Counted from the first letter of the stretch, positions 1 to 10,248 are shown. The stretch is DNA of 64,000 bases from Candidatus Pacearchaeota archaeon (GCA_018303855.1 JAGVXI010000006.1:41181-105180), one strand, 5' to 3'. Numbers and translations: made by a program. Notes: generated from the sequence alone by a model not told the origin.

Positions 1-361
1 ATGGCCCAAAATCCCAAAAACCTGCAAATCCGCCATAAATATCACTGCTTTGAAAAACAAAACCTTTTCTCTTGCAAAATGCAGCCAAATCCTCTATTGT
101 TATTGGTTTTTGAACCTGTTTTTGCATTGTTTGCACTGGCTTTTGTAGTTCTTTTACCCCTATAACTTCTTTTTTCACTATTTCTCCATTGCTTTTCTCT
201 TTACTCAACATTTCTTTCATTTTCTGTTTAGCTTGTTTTTTATTTTTTCCTAAATATCCAAGTGTTTTAGACTTTACTTTGCCTGTTGCTTTGTCTCTAT
301 GCCTTTCAACAAGATAATAATACTCATTCCCGTGAATTTCTTTTTTAACAATAAACGCCAT
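1..361 (-). CDS. glyS: Glycyl-tRNA synthetase, N-terminal part (truncated by window edge)
   Basis: Manual translation of the minus strand from ATG at 361: MAFIVKKEIHGNEYYYLVERHRDKATGKVKSKTLGYLGKNKK...ITIEDLAAFCKRKGFVFQSSDIYGGFAGFWDFGP. The RKGFVFQSSDIYGGFAGFWDFGP block is the class II GlyRS N-terminal signature. Runs off position 1. Confidence 0.85.
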   Translation of the reverse strand, partial: MAFIVKKEIHGNEYYYLVERHRDKATGKVKSKTLGYLGKNKKQAKQKMKEMLSKEKSNGEIVKKEVIGVKELQKPVQTMQKQVQKPITIEDLAAFCKRKGFVFQSSDIYGGFAGFWDFGP

Positions 362-376
362 TTTGATTTTATACAA

Positions 377-674
377 GTAGGCACTACATTAAGATATTTA
401 AACTTTTCGGTAGGCACTGCAATCTCTCTTGTCAAGATACCACCCACTGAAGTAGGTGGCGTGTTTGGTATCTTGAGTACACTCAAGATTTGCATTTACT
501 TTCTCATGAACTAAAGTAGGGAGTTTGCATAAAATACAAATCTTAATGTATCAAAACTTCTTAGGTACTGCAATAAATCATCTTAATCCTTTGTTAGGCA
601 CTATCACTTGCTATATCGAAAACTTATTAGGTACTACGAATTAAATTATTTTTTTTAGAGTTGGTAGTTCCTAA
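377..674. repeat. Degenerate intergenic repeat TTAGGYACTRC, five direct and one inverted copy
   Basis: Direct copies at 377-387, 410-420, 561-571, 594-604 and 627-637; inverted variant (GTAGTTCCTAA) at 664-674. Three copies share a longer context AAACTT-TTAGGYACTRC. Confidence 0.7.
432..476. repeat. Long imperfect hairpin (TCAAGATACCA...TGGTATCTTGA with inner CCACCCAC-TGAA-GTAGGTGG)
   Basis: 11-bp perfect outer stem and 8-bp inner stem with one mismatch, read directly. Confidence 0.75.
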
Positions 675-762
675 ATTATCCTAAAATTCTTAATACATAT
701 ATAGTAAGTATTTTTAGTATTTATAATAACATTTATAAGTATAATTACATACTTAATAAGTA

Positions 763-3700
763 ATGGGAAGGGCTTTATTAGCAGATGCAAGTATAAATGA
801 GTTAAAGAATAGATTAGAGGAATGCGAAAAGAAAAAGCAATTTCTTAGGAATTATTTAAAAAAACTTCATTTAAACTATACATCAGGTAAAATTACTTAT
901 GCAACATATATTGAAACAGGACTTAAAAAGAGAGATGACAGAGATATAAAAGAATGGATTGAATTTTATGACAAAGAAATAAAAAAATGTGAAAATGAGA
1001 TAAAGAAAAAAACCCTTAAAAAAAATATCCCAATAGTCTTTATTTCTTCAATTATATTGATTATATTAGTAACAATGCTTTTTAATATCCAACCAAGATT
1101 TATTGGTTTTGCGATTAAAGGAGTTGAAAATGAACAAACATTTGTAAAAGAAGTTGCTCTTAAAATAACAGAATCAAGTGAATATGAATTTATCCCTCAA
1201 GCCCAAGGAATTTTATCCTCTTTAAGAGTCTCCGGCTCTTTTAAAAGTTCAGATGAGAAAGGCTCTGTTAAAATTTATCTCGATGATATTTTAATACTTA
1301 ATACATTACAAAAACAAAAACCAGGAATAACAGGAAGCGCAATAAGTTCTGGTGGTTTTTTTTCTAATCTTGGCAAAAAATTAACAATTACTGGTTTATC
1401 TGTTGATGAAAGCGATACCGGAAGTGAAAGTTCCTTAGATTCATCATCAACTGAAAGTTCACCTGATTCATCAGATATTTCATCAGAAGAATCATATTCA
1501 GAAGAACCACCAGAATCAAGTCCAGAAGCATCAGCAGAATCAGATTTAGCGGGTGAATCATCACAAGAATCATATTCAGAAGAAACAAGCGAGGAGACTT
1601 CTCAAATTTCTGAACAGGAAGAAAGCCCTTCCCAAGAACAAGAGATGTCTCCTCCAACTTCTGAAACTCCTCAACCAGAAATGCAAGAAGAAATAGAGCA
1701 AACAACTGAAGAAGAATTTTCAGCAAATGAAACAGAGCAAGAGTCAACTGAAGAAAAACCAGATGAAAAACCTGAGCAAAAACCAAAGCCTGAACCAGAA
1801 ATTTTAGAGATTTCATTTACAGATTTTTGCGATGAAACATGCGACTTAACAAAATTTGATTTAAACAAATCCTTTTATAAAATTAGAATTGAAATTGATG
1901 GCGCCACACTCTACCTTGACAAAATTGCATACAGCATGATAATTGCGCCACTTGAAGAACCAAAAGAAATTCCAGCAAACATAACAAGACCTGAAGTCAA
2001 CGCAACAGGCCCTGAAATTAACATAACAAAACCAGAACTTCAAATGAATATAACAAAAGAAAATAAAACCTTAATCTCAGGTTACCCAATACACACAAAA
2101 ACAATTCCAAATATATTCATACAAAAAAACAGCTTTAGAGAAATAAACTTAAATGAATATTTCTCAAATGCAGAACAATTTTTTGTCCTGCAGATAAAAG
2201 ACATATCAACAACAACTTATGACTACACAATAAGATTCCAACCAAATCAAGAATTTACAGGCATTAGAGAAACAACAATAATTGCAGAAAATGTATACGG
2301 GCAAATAGAAAGCAATGCTTTTAACATAATCGTAACAGAAGAAGCAATAGAAAAACTTCCTGAACCAGAAATAGCCCCAGAAATAAACATTACAAAACCA
2401 GAACAAAACATAACACCAATACTGCCTGAACCTAACATAACCATTTCTCCTGAAATAAATATGACAATTCCAAAAGCAAACATAACTATTCTGCCTAATA
2501 TAACTCAAATAGAAAATATAACAGAAATAAACATAACCTCCATTGAAAATATAACACAAGAAAATTTAACAATAACAACAGAGCAATACCAGGCTGTTCT
2601 CGGACAGCCGGTTAAATGGAAAAAAATTTTAGATCCAGAACAAAAAGGCATAGCCAAAGTTAAACTTCCAAAAGAAGCAGAAAACATTGAAATAACAAAG
2701 ATAAAAAACCAAACACAAGAAGATATAACACAAACATCTGAAATAACAACAATAACAGGCGGAGTTATTGGAGGAGGAAATCAAGAAAGCCTAATGGCAA
2801 GATTGTTCAAAAGACTTGTAGGAGCAATAACAGGGGCAGTAATTGGAGCAGAAGAACCTTTATCTGAAAAACCAACAAATGAAACCACTGAACAAGAAAA
2901 AGAAGTTGAAATAGAAATTGACGATGCTGAATCAGATTATGAAATTAAATATGAAACTCCTGCACCTTATGCAGTTGAAGAAGAAATTGAAAGAGGCAAA
3001 AGAATAACAATTACTGGCCCAGAAACAATTCATTATGAAAATGTTTTGGTATTTGCTAATTTATCAGAAAACTTTAACATAAAAGACACCTCTCGTATAA
3101 AAATTAAGTGGCTGGAAAATGAAAGCTATATCAAGCCGTTATTAGTCAATGATACCAACAACAATGGAATTTACGATTATATTGAGTTTATTGTTCCAAG
3201 ATTATCAAACCAAACATTTGAGATTATTATTGAAATAAGCAAAGCAGAACATCTCAATAGTAACAGGGAATTTATTTCAGATATTTACGAGCAGGTTAAG
3301 GCTCTTGACAATACCTGGAGTGAGACAATAAACAACAAGGAGTATATCAGGGTTACTTTTAATCAAAATTTAACATCCAACAAAGATATAACCCTATATC
3401 CACGAATCACATCTGGCAATCCAAAAATAGAAGTTTATGAAGTTGATGGAACAAACAAAATAGCAGAATTTTCTTCTTTAATTTCAAATCAATACAGTAC
3501 TATCTATCTCACAAATTTAATTTCTGAATCACAAGATGTTTTTGACTTAAAGATTATTTCTGGCTCTTTGCAAATCAACCATATTATTGACCCAGACATT
3601 GAAAGAATAAATGCAACAACCGCCTCATATGGCAGTACAGACATTTCTGATACTGCTTGCGGTGCAGGAAGCTTAGATGTAGATGACACAACTTATTGCG

Positions 3701-6408
3701 GGAATTCAATGAGCATTGAAGGAAGCGAAGCAGGATATGTAAATTCTACACATACTTATGCAATTCCTTCTGATGCAACAATTACAAGCACCTGGATATG
3801 CTCAAGATTCTCGCTTTCAGGCAAGCTTGACGATGACGCAGGAGATACAGTAAATATACAAGTAGCAGAAAATGATTCTTCTGGAACAGGAACTTGGACT
3901 TACACTTCATTAGACAGTTGCACATCTACTGGTTGCACTGCATGGGAAACAGAAGCAACCCGTTGTTATAATGTTTTTAGTGTAATAAACAACATTGCAA
4001 GGGCGAGTGCAGTTCAAATATCAATTAGAGCTTATCAAGCAGATGCAGATGCAAATCAAAACGTTGCAGTAGACCTAAATTATGTTAATATAACTTACAC
4101 CCAGCCAGTTGATGAAGAATACCCAATTTTCTCTAATTTGCGGGCAAATCCCTCTAATGCAACAACATACTCATCAACAGCCCTTTACAGATTTAATTCA
4201 ACAATTATTTCAACAAATGGAACAGTTGGAATAGAATTTAAGGCAGTAAATTATACAGCATCAAATCAAACAGCGGGAGGAAATGCAACTGAGTTCAATG
4301 TTTCTATTTCAGATCTTTCTGCAGGAGTTCATCCATATTACTGGCTTTCTTGGGGAAATGGCACAGCAAAAAAGTATAATGTAACTGCTTTACAATATTA
4401 CACAATTGCAAATGCCTCTCTTTCAGCTTCAACTTCAAGCTCTGCCGGTTTCACATTAACTTATCCGACAGAAACAATAATATCTATAAGTGAATCAAAT
4501 GCAGGAGACAATGATGTAATCTATACACTTTACAGAGACAATGTTTCTATTGGAACCGGTGAAACAGTAACATTGGGAGCTGGAAGCTACCATTACTTAT
4601 TAAATGCTTCTGGCGGGCAAAACTATTCCTATCCTTCATCTGGATTTTTAGACAGCGATTTGTTGGTAGTTTCGCAGGTGGCAGGAAAAGTAATTGTTTA
4701 TGTAAATAATACCCTGACAAATGGAACAATAAACTCAGGGCAAAGCATTTTGCTAAATGCCAGCTTAACAACAGGTGACAACTCTGGGAATATCACCCTA
4801 TATAATAATGGAACTTCAATTAATATCGGAACAAATGCCTCAACAATTTCTAACTTAACAACTTATGCTGATTTAGGCTCATTTAACATAACAGCATATT
4901 ATTCAGGAAGCCAAAACTATACATCTGATTGGGCAGATTCAGCAGACCAATTATGGGTTGATGTTAGTGCTCAATTAACTTCAGCTCCTCAAATTATTAA
5001 TCTAACAGTTTCAGAGGGTCCAGCAATAACATTAAATGAAGCAGGCAATATTAATGTAACAATAAATTTTACAGTAGAAGACGCCAATGGTGTTTCAAAT
5101 CTTAAACCATTAGCAAATGTAAGTTTCTTTAAACCAAGTGAAGATTCAAGAATCAATACAACATGCTTTAGAGAAACAGCAGCATCTGGGAATAATGCAA
5201 ATTTTTCATGCCAGGTTGATTTATGGTGGTTTGATGACGACGGAGAATGGGTTATTAATGCAACTATTTCAGATGCAGATGGATTAAGAGCAGAAAATAG
5301 CACCAAGAATATTACAGTAAATCCTTTAACAGGATTTAATCTTGGGCCAGGAAACATAACATTTGCCACATTAAATCCAGGAAGCCAAAACCAAACAGCA
5401 AACAATATCTTAATATTAAACAACACAGGAAACCAGGATTTTTTAAATGGAAGCATTACAATTAATGCAACAACACTATGGGGCGAAACAATTAATACAA
5501 TTGGCATTTATGCTGGAAACTTTACTGTTTCAAACACATCAACTGGGGGGAATGCCCAATGTGATATATCTGGAAAATGGGCATCAAGAATGAACGAAAG
5601 TATGTCATCATGGAGATATGTTGAGAGTGCAAACATCTCAAGAGGCAATTATACAAAAAATGATGGATTATCAGGGCAAGAGCAATTATACCTGTGTATT
5701 TATCAAATTGGAGCAGAATTAACTCAGCAGTCATATTCTATTAACAGAGCAGGCTCATGGACAATTCAAGCATTAAATATTTTGTCGCTTATTAAGGAAT
5801 TTGTTGGATTATTTGAAACCTCACTAACAATAAGAATTTTGTTGGTTGCTGTTGTTGTCAAGAAGAAAAAGCAGAAGAAAAAACAACAGGATAAAAAACA
5901 GGGGCTTGAAATTGAAACCAAGCTTAAAGGCGACAAACTTGCCAAAGCAATAACACTATTAATGGAAGAATTAAAAGAAAAACATAAATTAAAAGAAAAT
6001 GAAGTTGCACAGTTTTTAGAAATAAGCCAAAAAGAAAACATTCCAATAACCATCTTCAACAAAAATCTTGGAGCATTAGAAGCTCTGACAAAATACATGA
6101 AAGAAAATCTTAATATGACTTATAAAGAAATTGCAGATGCTCTTGAAAGAGACCAAAGAACAATCTGGACTTCTTATAAAAAAGCAAAAGAAAAACAACC
6201 AGAAGCATTAGAAATAAAAGCCACACAATTTTATCTGCCGATTGAAATATTAAAGAACAGGAAATTTACAATTTTAGAATCAGTAATACTTTATTTAAGA
6301 GAAAAACAAATGAAGCATAAGGAAATTGCTAAAATGCTTAATAGGGATGCAAGAAATATTCAAACAACTTATTCAAGAGCAATAAAAAAATTAGCAAATG
6401 AAAAGTAA
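763..6408 (+). CDS. Giant membrane-anchored surface glycoprotein with cytoplasmic N-terminal coiled coil, sequon-rich ectodomain and C-terminal tandem HTH domains
   Basis: 1881-aa ORF; N-terminal charged segment then TM (IPIVFISSIILIILVTMLF), Ser/Glu-rich stalk, many N-x-S/T sites, Ig-like/beta segments, C-terminal hydrophobic segment followed by KKKKQKKKQQDKK and two HTH-like modules. Confidence 0.85.
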   Translation: MGRALLADASINELKNRLEECEKKKQFLRNYLKKLHLNYTSGKITYATYIETGLKKRDDRDIKEWIEFYDKEIKKCENEIKKKTLKKNIPIVFISSIILIILVTMLFNIQPRFIGFAIKGVENEQTFVKEVALKITESSEYEFIPQAQGILSSLRVSGSFKSSDEKGSVKIYLDDILILNTLQKQKPGITGSAISSGGFFSNLGKKLTITGLSVDESDTGSESSLDSSSTESSPDSSDISSEESYSEEPPESSPEASAESDLAGESSQESYSEETSEETSQISEQEESPSQEQEMSPPTSETPQPEMQEEIEQTTEEEFSANETEQESTEEKPDEKPEQKPKPEPEILEISFTDFCDETCDLTKFDLNKSFYKIRIEIDGATLYLDKIAYSMIIAPLEEPKEIPANITRPEVNATGPEINITKPELQMNITKENKTLISGYPIHTKTIPNIFIQKNSFREINLNEYFSNAEQFFVLQIKDISTTTYDYTIRFQPNQEFTGIRETTIIAENVYGQIESNAFNIIVTEEAIEKLPEPEIAPEINITKPEQNITPILPEPNITISPEINMTIPKANITILPNITQIENITEINITSIENITQENLTITTEQYQAVLGQPVKWKKILDPEQKGIAKVKLPKEAENIEITKIKNQTQEDITQTSEITTITGGVIGGGNQESLMARLFKRLVGAITGAVIGAEEPLSEKPTNETTEQEKEVEIEIDDAESDYEIKYETPAPYAVEEEIERGKRITITGPETIHYENVLVFANLSENFNIKDTSRIKIKWLENESYIKPLLVNDTNNNGIYDYIEFIVPRLSNQTFEIIIEISKAEHLNSNREFISDIYEQVKALDNTWSETINNKEYIRVTFNQNLTSNKDITLYPRITSGNPKIEVYEVDGTNKIAEFSSLISNQYSTIYLTNLISESQDVFDLKIISGSLQINHIIDPDIERINATTASYGSTDISDTACGAGSLDVDDTTYCGNSMSIEGSEAGYVNSTHTYAIPSDATITSTWICSRFSLSGKLDDDAGDTVNIQVAENDSSGTGTWTYTSLDSCTSTGCTAWETEATRCYNVFSVINNIARASAVQISIRAYQADADANQNVAVDLNYVNITYTQPVDEEYPIFSNLRANPSNATTYSSTALYRFNSTIISTNGTVGIEFKAVNYTASNQTAGGNATEFNVSISDLSAGVHPYYWLSWGNGTAKKYNVTALQYYTIANASLSASTSSSAGFTLTYPTETIISISESNAGDNDVIYTLYRDNVSIGTGETVTLGAGSYHYLLNASGGQNYSYPSSGFLDSDLLVVSQVAGKVIVYVNNTLTNGTINSGQSILLNASLTTGDNSGNITLYNNGTSINIGTNASTISNLTTYADLGSFNITAYYSGSQNYTSDWADSADQLWVDVSAQLTSAPQIINLTVSEGPAITLNEAGNINVTINFTVEDANGVSNLKPLANVSFFKPSEDSRINTTCFRETAASGNNANFSCQVDLWWFDDDGEWVINATISDADGLRAENSTKNITVNPLTGFNLGPGNITFATLNPGSQNQTANNILILNNTGNQDFLNGSITINATTLWGETINTIGIYAGNFTVSNTSTGGNAQCDISGKWASRMNESMSSWRYVESANISRGNYTKNDGLSGQEQLYLCIYQIGAELTQQSYSINRAGSWTIQALNILSLIKEFVGLFETSLTIRILLVAVVVKKKKQKKKQQDKKQGLEIETKLKGDKLAKAITLLMEELKEKHKLKENEVAQFLEISQKENIPITIFNKNLGALEALTKYMKENLNMTYKEIADALERDQRTIWTSYKKAKEKQPEALEIKATQFYLPIEILKNRKFTILESVILYLREKQMKHKEIAKMLNRDARNIQTTYSRAIKKLANEK

Positions 6409-6673
6409 AAGTCTAAAAAATAAGCTGGCAGAAAAAATAAGCAGATAAAAAAGATACCTAAAGAACAGACAAATTAATGTTAACAGCTAATAAACATATC
6501 AGCCCCTAATTTATAGCATATTAGAGTTTTAGCATTCTATACAAATTTTAAACTAAAAATTAATATCAAAACCATAAAATCCACAAAAAAACCCATAAAC
6601 CATTATAGATTTAAAACAAAAGAAATATTTAAAAGCGGAATAATCCTCTATAGATTATTAAAAAGGGTGTAAA

Positions 6674-7669
6674 ATGAATAAAAAAGGTAAGCAATTCTTA
6701 ATTGCTCTATTTTTAATTATCATCTTATTATCAACATTATCTTTTGCGTCTGCAGGGTTTGCTGACTGGATTAGAGGAAAATTAACACCAACAGGAAAAG
6801 CAACAACTTATACTGGTATTAATATCACAGTTGGGGCTGGAAACGCACCGCAAATTATACAAATAGGGGGGGTTTTTTTAAATCATAGCATTTCAGATGT
6901 AACTCTAAATGAAGCAGGAAACGTAAATGTAACAGTAAATTTTTCAGTTACTGATGCAGATGGAATTTCAAATTTAAGGACTATTGCTAATGTGAGTTTT
7001 TTCAGGGTAGGTGAAACACAAAGAATTAATACCACATGCGGAAGATATGAATCATCAGGAAATAATGCGAACTATTCATGTCGAGTTGATTTATGGTGGT
7101 TTGACCAAGGTGGAACCTGGACAATAAATGCTACAATATCAGATGTCAGCGGGAATAGGGCTGAAAATAGCACTATAAATGTAACTATTGGAACTTTAAC
7201 AGGATTTAATCTTGGGCCAGGAAACATAACATTTGCAACTTTAAATCCAGGAGCAGCAAACTCAACACCTACTACAAATATGAGATTAAATAATACAGGA
7301 AACCAGGATTTTGCCTCTGATAGCATTAGTGTTAATGCAACAACATTATGGGGTGAAACAACCACAACAATAGGGCTTTATTCTGGAAACTTTACAATAA
7401 GTAATACAACAAGCGGGGGCAATATTCAGTGTGATTTATCAAGATCAACATTTAATGCTTCAGCAACATCATCTCGAATGAATGTTACTTCAGGAGCAAG
7501 TTATGTAATAATTAACGGAGCAAATTTATCAAGAGGAAATTCCACGATTAATAATGGCGCTGCAGGACAAACAAATTTGTATCTTTGCTTGACAATTGTT
7601 GGTTCAGAATTAAGCCAACAATCATATTCAACTTCCTTAGGAAAATCATGGACAATCCAAGCTGTATAA
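6674..7669 (+). CDS. Secreted protein paralogous to the distal ectodomain of the 1881-aa protein
   Basis: Signal peptide (FLIALFLIIILLSTLSFASA); LNEAGNVNVTVNF...SFF...NTTC...VDLWWFD...LTGFNLGPGNITFATLNPG...SWTIQA aligns along its length with the upstream protein. Confidence 0.85.
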   Translation: MNKKGKQFLIALFLIIILLSTLSFASAGFADWIRGKLTPTGKATTYTGINITVGAGNAPQIIQIGGVFLNHSISDVTLNEAGNVNVTVNFSVTDADGISNLRTIANVSFFRVGETQRINTTCGRYESSGNNANYSCRVDLWWFDQGGTWTINATISDVSGNRAENSTINVTIGTLTGFNLGPGNITFATLNPGAANSTPTTNMRLNNTGNQDFASDSISVNATTLWGETTTTIGLYSGNFTISNTTSGGNIQCDLSRSTFNASATSSRMNVTSGASYVIINGANLSRGNSTINNGAAGQTNLYLCLTIVGSELSQQSYSTSLGKSWTIQAV

Positions 7670-7689
7670 ATATGAAATGACGAATAAAA

Positions 7690-8265
7690 ATGGTTGATAA
7701 AAAAATGTGTATAAGGAAAAAATTTGTAATTTTGACAGCATTTGCTTTTACACTAACAATTATTTTATTTATTAACTCTATTCTTGCTTTTGCAATTTCA
7801 GCTCCTTATATGGGTGAAGAAAAACAAATTAAATTAATGCCAGGAGATTCAAGGAATATTGAGTTCACAGTCCAAGATGCAGGTGCAACAGCAGAAACTA
7901 ATGTAGCAGTTCAAATTCAAGAAGGCACTGAAATAATACAGATAACTGATGCATTTGATTCATATACTATCCCAGTTGGAGATAAAACTTCAGTAAATAC
8001 AAGAATAACTATCCCAAGTAATGCGCAGATAGGAGATGTATATAAAATAAAATTGGCATTTGCAGTAGCTGCTCCTGATGGAGGATTTGCATTTGGAACA
8101 AGCATAGTGCAAGAGTTTAGTGTTATTGTAGGCAAAGAAGAAACACCAGCTCCTGCTGTGCAACCAGAGAAAAAAGAGCCCAATACTCTTCTTTATGCAA
8201 TAGGAATTTTAACAATAATTATAATCTTGCTCATACTTTTTGTAATTAAAAAAAGAAGTCAGTAA
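7690..8265 (+). CDS. Exported membrane-anchored protein, C-terminal TM plus KKRSQ tail
   Basis: N-terminal signal, beta-rich middle, C-terminal TM LLYAIGILTIIIILLILFVIKKRSQ. Confidence 0.75.
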   Translation: MVDKKMCIRKKFVILTAFAFTLTIILFINSILAFAISAPYMGEEKQIKLMPGDSRNIEFTVQDAGATAETNVAVQIQEGTEIIQITDAFDSYTIPVGDKTSVNTRITIPSNAQIGDVYKIKLAFAVAAPDGGFAFGTSIVQEFSVIVGKEETPAPAVQPEKKEPNTLLYAIGILTIIIILLILFVIKKRSQ

Positions 8266-8502
8266 GCAATATATAAATAATATTAATTATTTTCCAGCTA
8301 AAGCTGAAGTTCCTTTATTAATTTCTAACATAGGCAACAACAATATATAACTGAATATAACCAGCAAGCTAATAAGTGTTTGGCATTATTCATAAAATCC
8401 ACAAAGGTTACTAACCAAAGTTAGCAGGTATAAACAAAACGCTTATAAAAAATACTTCTAAAAAAGATATAATTTTAAATACTTTTATTCTATCTTAGTA
8501 AT

Positions 8503-10239
8503 ATGGAGTGTAAACTTGTTTTGATAATGACATTATTTTTAATAACTGCAGTAATTATATCAGGCAATATATCAGCTTCATTTACAATAACAGGAAAAAG
8601 AATAGGAAATGCGTCAGTTACAGGAGATGTAACACAGCAAGCAAGTTTAAAAATAGTTCTTGATGCCAACCCTCCTAATATAACCTTAGTTGAACCGAAA
8701 AACAAAACCTACAATTACAAAAAAATTAGCCTAAATTTCTCAATTGTTGATGATTTATCACCTGTAAACAAAGTCTGGTATACTGTAAATAATGGGACCA
8801 CAAATACAACTATAACAGAAAATACAACAATAAATTTAAATGATAAAGCAAGCTACACCATTATCCTTTACGCGAATGATAGTTTAGGGCAATTAAATAG
8901 CACAAGAGTAACATTTTTTATAAATGAAAGTTATGGATGGACTATTACTTCAGATAAATACTCTTTCAATGATGACAGTTATAATAATGATAGTAGCCAG
9001 AATTATACGGCATGGTATGAAAATATGGGAAAAGAATATATGCAAAACATATCTGGCTTTACTCTTGAAATCCCAAATTACGGGAAAATTGTTTTCAATA
9101 CTCCATTAAATATAAGCCGCTGGCTGGATGATTTGGACGATAATTCTAATATTAATAATAATACTATTCTAATCAATTCCACTAATTTACCAGAGTTTAA
9201 TATGTCAGCAACCCTTTATTTATATAGTTTAAATTTCACAAATCCACGAATGTTAAGAGATGGTGTTGTATGCCCTTCAACAATCTGCACACAACAAAGT
9301 TATTCAGGAGGAAGCTTAATAGTTAATGTAACTGGATTTAGCGAATATCAAGCAGATGAGACTCCTTCTGAAGGTGGGGGAAGCGATGACAGCGGGACAG
9401 GCGGAGTTAGTGAAAGTGGAGGAGTAACAACTGTCATAACCCTGGATGAAATAAGTGTAGACAAACAAATGATTAATATAAAATTAAAGCAGGGTGAAAC
9501 AACAACAATAAAAAAAATAATAACCAATAAGTTAGATAGGAACCTGATTGTTGAAATAAAAACAAGCAGTTTGAGTGATTTCGTAATAATATCAAATGAA
9601 AAAATCAAATTAACTCCAAAAGAATCAAAAGAGGTTATTTTTGAAATAACTATTAAACCAGATACAACTCCTAATTTGTACCAAGGAGAACTAATTATTA
9701 CTACTGAAAAAACCCAGGAAAAAATACCAATAACAATAGAAGTTGAATCAACAAAATCCCTATTTGATATTGATGTAACAATCCCAACACAATCTTTAAG
9801 GGTTCTTCCTGGGCAAGAATTAATTGCTAACATAAATCTTTTTAATATAGGAGCTCCTAAAGGAGTTGATGTTTTGATTAATTATGATATAAGAAGTTAT
9901 GAAGGAAAAAGTATATATCAGTCATCAGAAAGTGTTGGCATAGAAACAAGAACAAGCCTTTCAAAAAATTTTCAAATACCAGAAGATGCTGATTTTGGAG
10001 ATTATATATTATATATTAAAGTTACATACGATGGGGAAGTAGCAAGCGCAAGCACATGGTTTTCTATTGGAAAAAAGCCACTGGAGAATATAACAATAGT
10101 GCTCTACCTTATAATTGCTATATTAATGGTTATGATCTTAATTGTTTTATATGAAATACAAAAGATTAAAAAATATCTAAAACATCATTATAAAGTAAAT
10201 GACAGCATGTTATCAGGGGAAATAACAATAAAAAAATAA
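8503..10239 (+). CDS. Surface protein with C-terminal TM anchor
   Basis: Signal peptide, N-glycosylation sequons, beta domains, C-terminal TM ITIVLYLIIAILMVMILIVLYEIQKIKKYLK. Confidence 0.8.
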   Translation: MECKLVLIMTLFLITAVIISGNISASFTITGKRIGNASVTGDVTQQASLKIVLDANPPNITLVEPKNKTYNYKKISLNFSIVDDLSPVNKVWYTVNNGTTNTTITENTTINLNDKASYTIILYANDSLGQLNSTRVTFFINESYGWTITSDKYSFNDDSYNNDSSQNYTAWYENMGKEYMQNISGFTLEIPNYGKIVFNTPLNISRWLDDLDDNSNINNNTILINSTNLPEFNMSATLYLYSLNFTNPRMLRDGVVCPSTICTQQSYSGGSLIVNVTGFSEYQADETPSEGGGSDDSGTGGVSESGGVTTVITLDEISVDKQMINIKLKQGETTTIKKIITNKLDRNLIVEIKTSSLSDFVIISNEKIKLTPKESKEVIFEITIKPDTTPNLYQGELIITTEKTQEKIPITIEVESTKSLFDIDVTIPTQSLRVLPGQELIANINLFNIGAPKGVDVLINYDIRSYEGKSIYQSSESVGIETRTSLSKNFQIPEDADFGDYILYIKVTYDGEVASASTWFSIGKKPLENITIVLYLIIAILMVMILIVLYEIQKIKKYLKHHYKVNDSMLSGEITIKK

Positions 10240-10248
10240 AAACTTAAA

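Noticed and set aside
1388-1816. 142-aa minus-strand ORF (and other antisense ORFs under the giant surface gene)
   Set aside because: Leu/Phe-rich antisense of Ser/Glu-rich low-complexity coding sequence; no family features.
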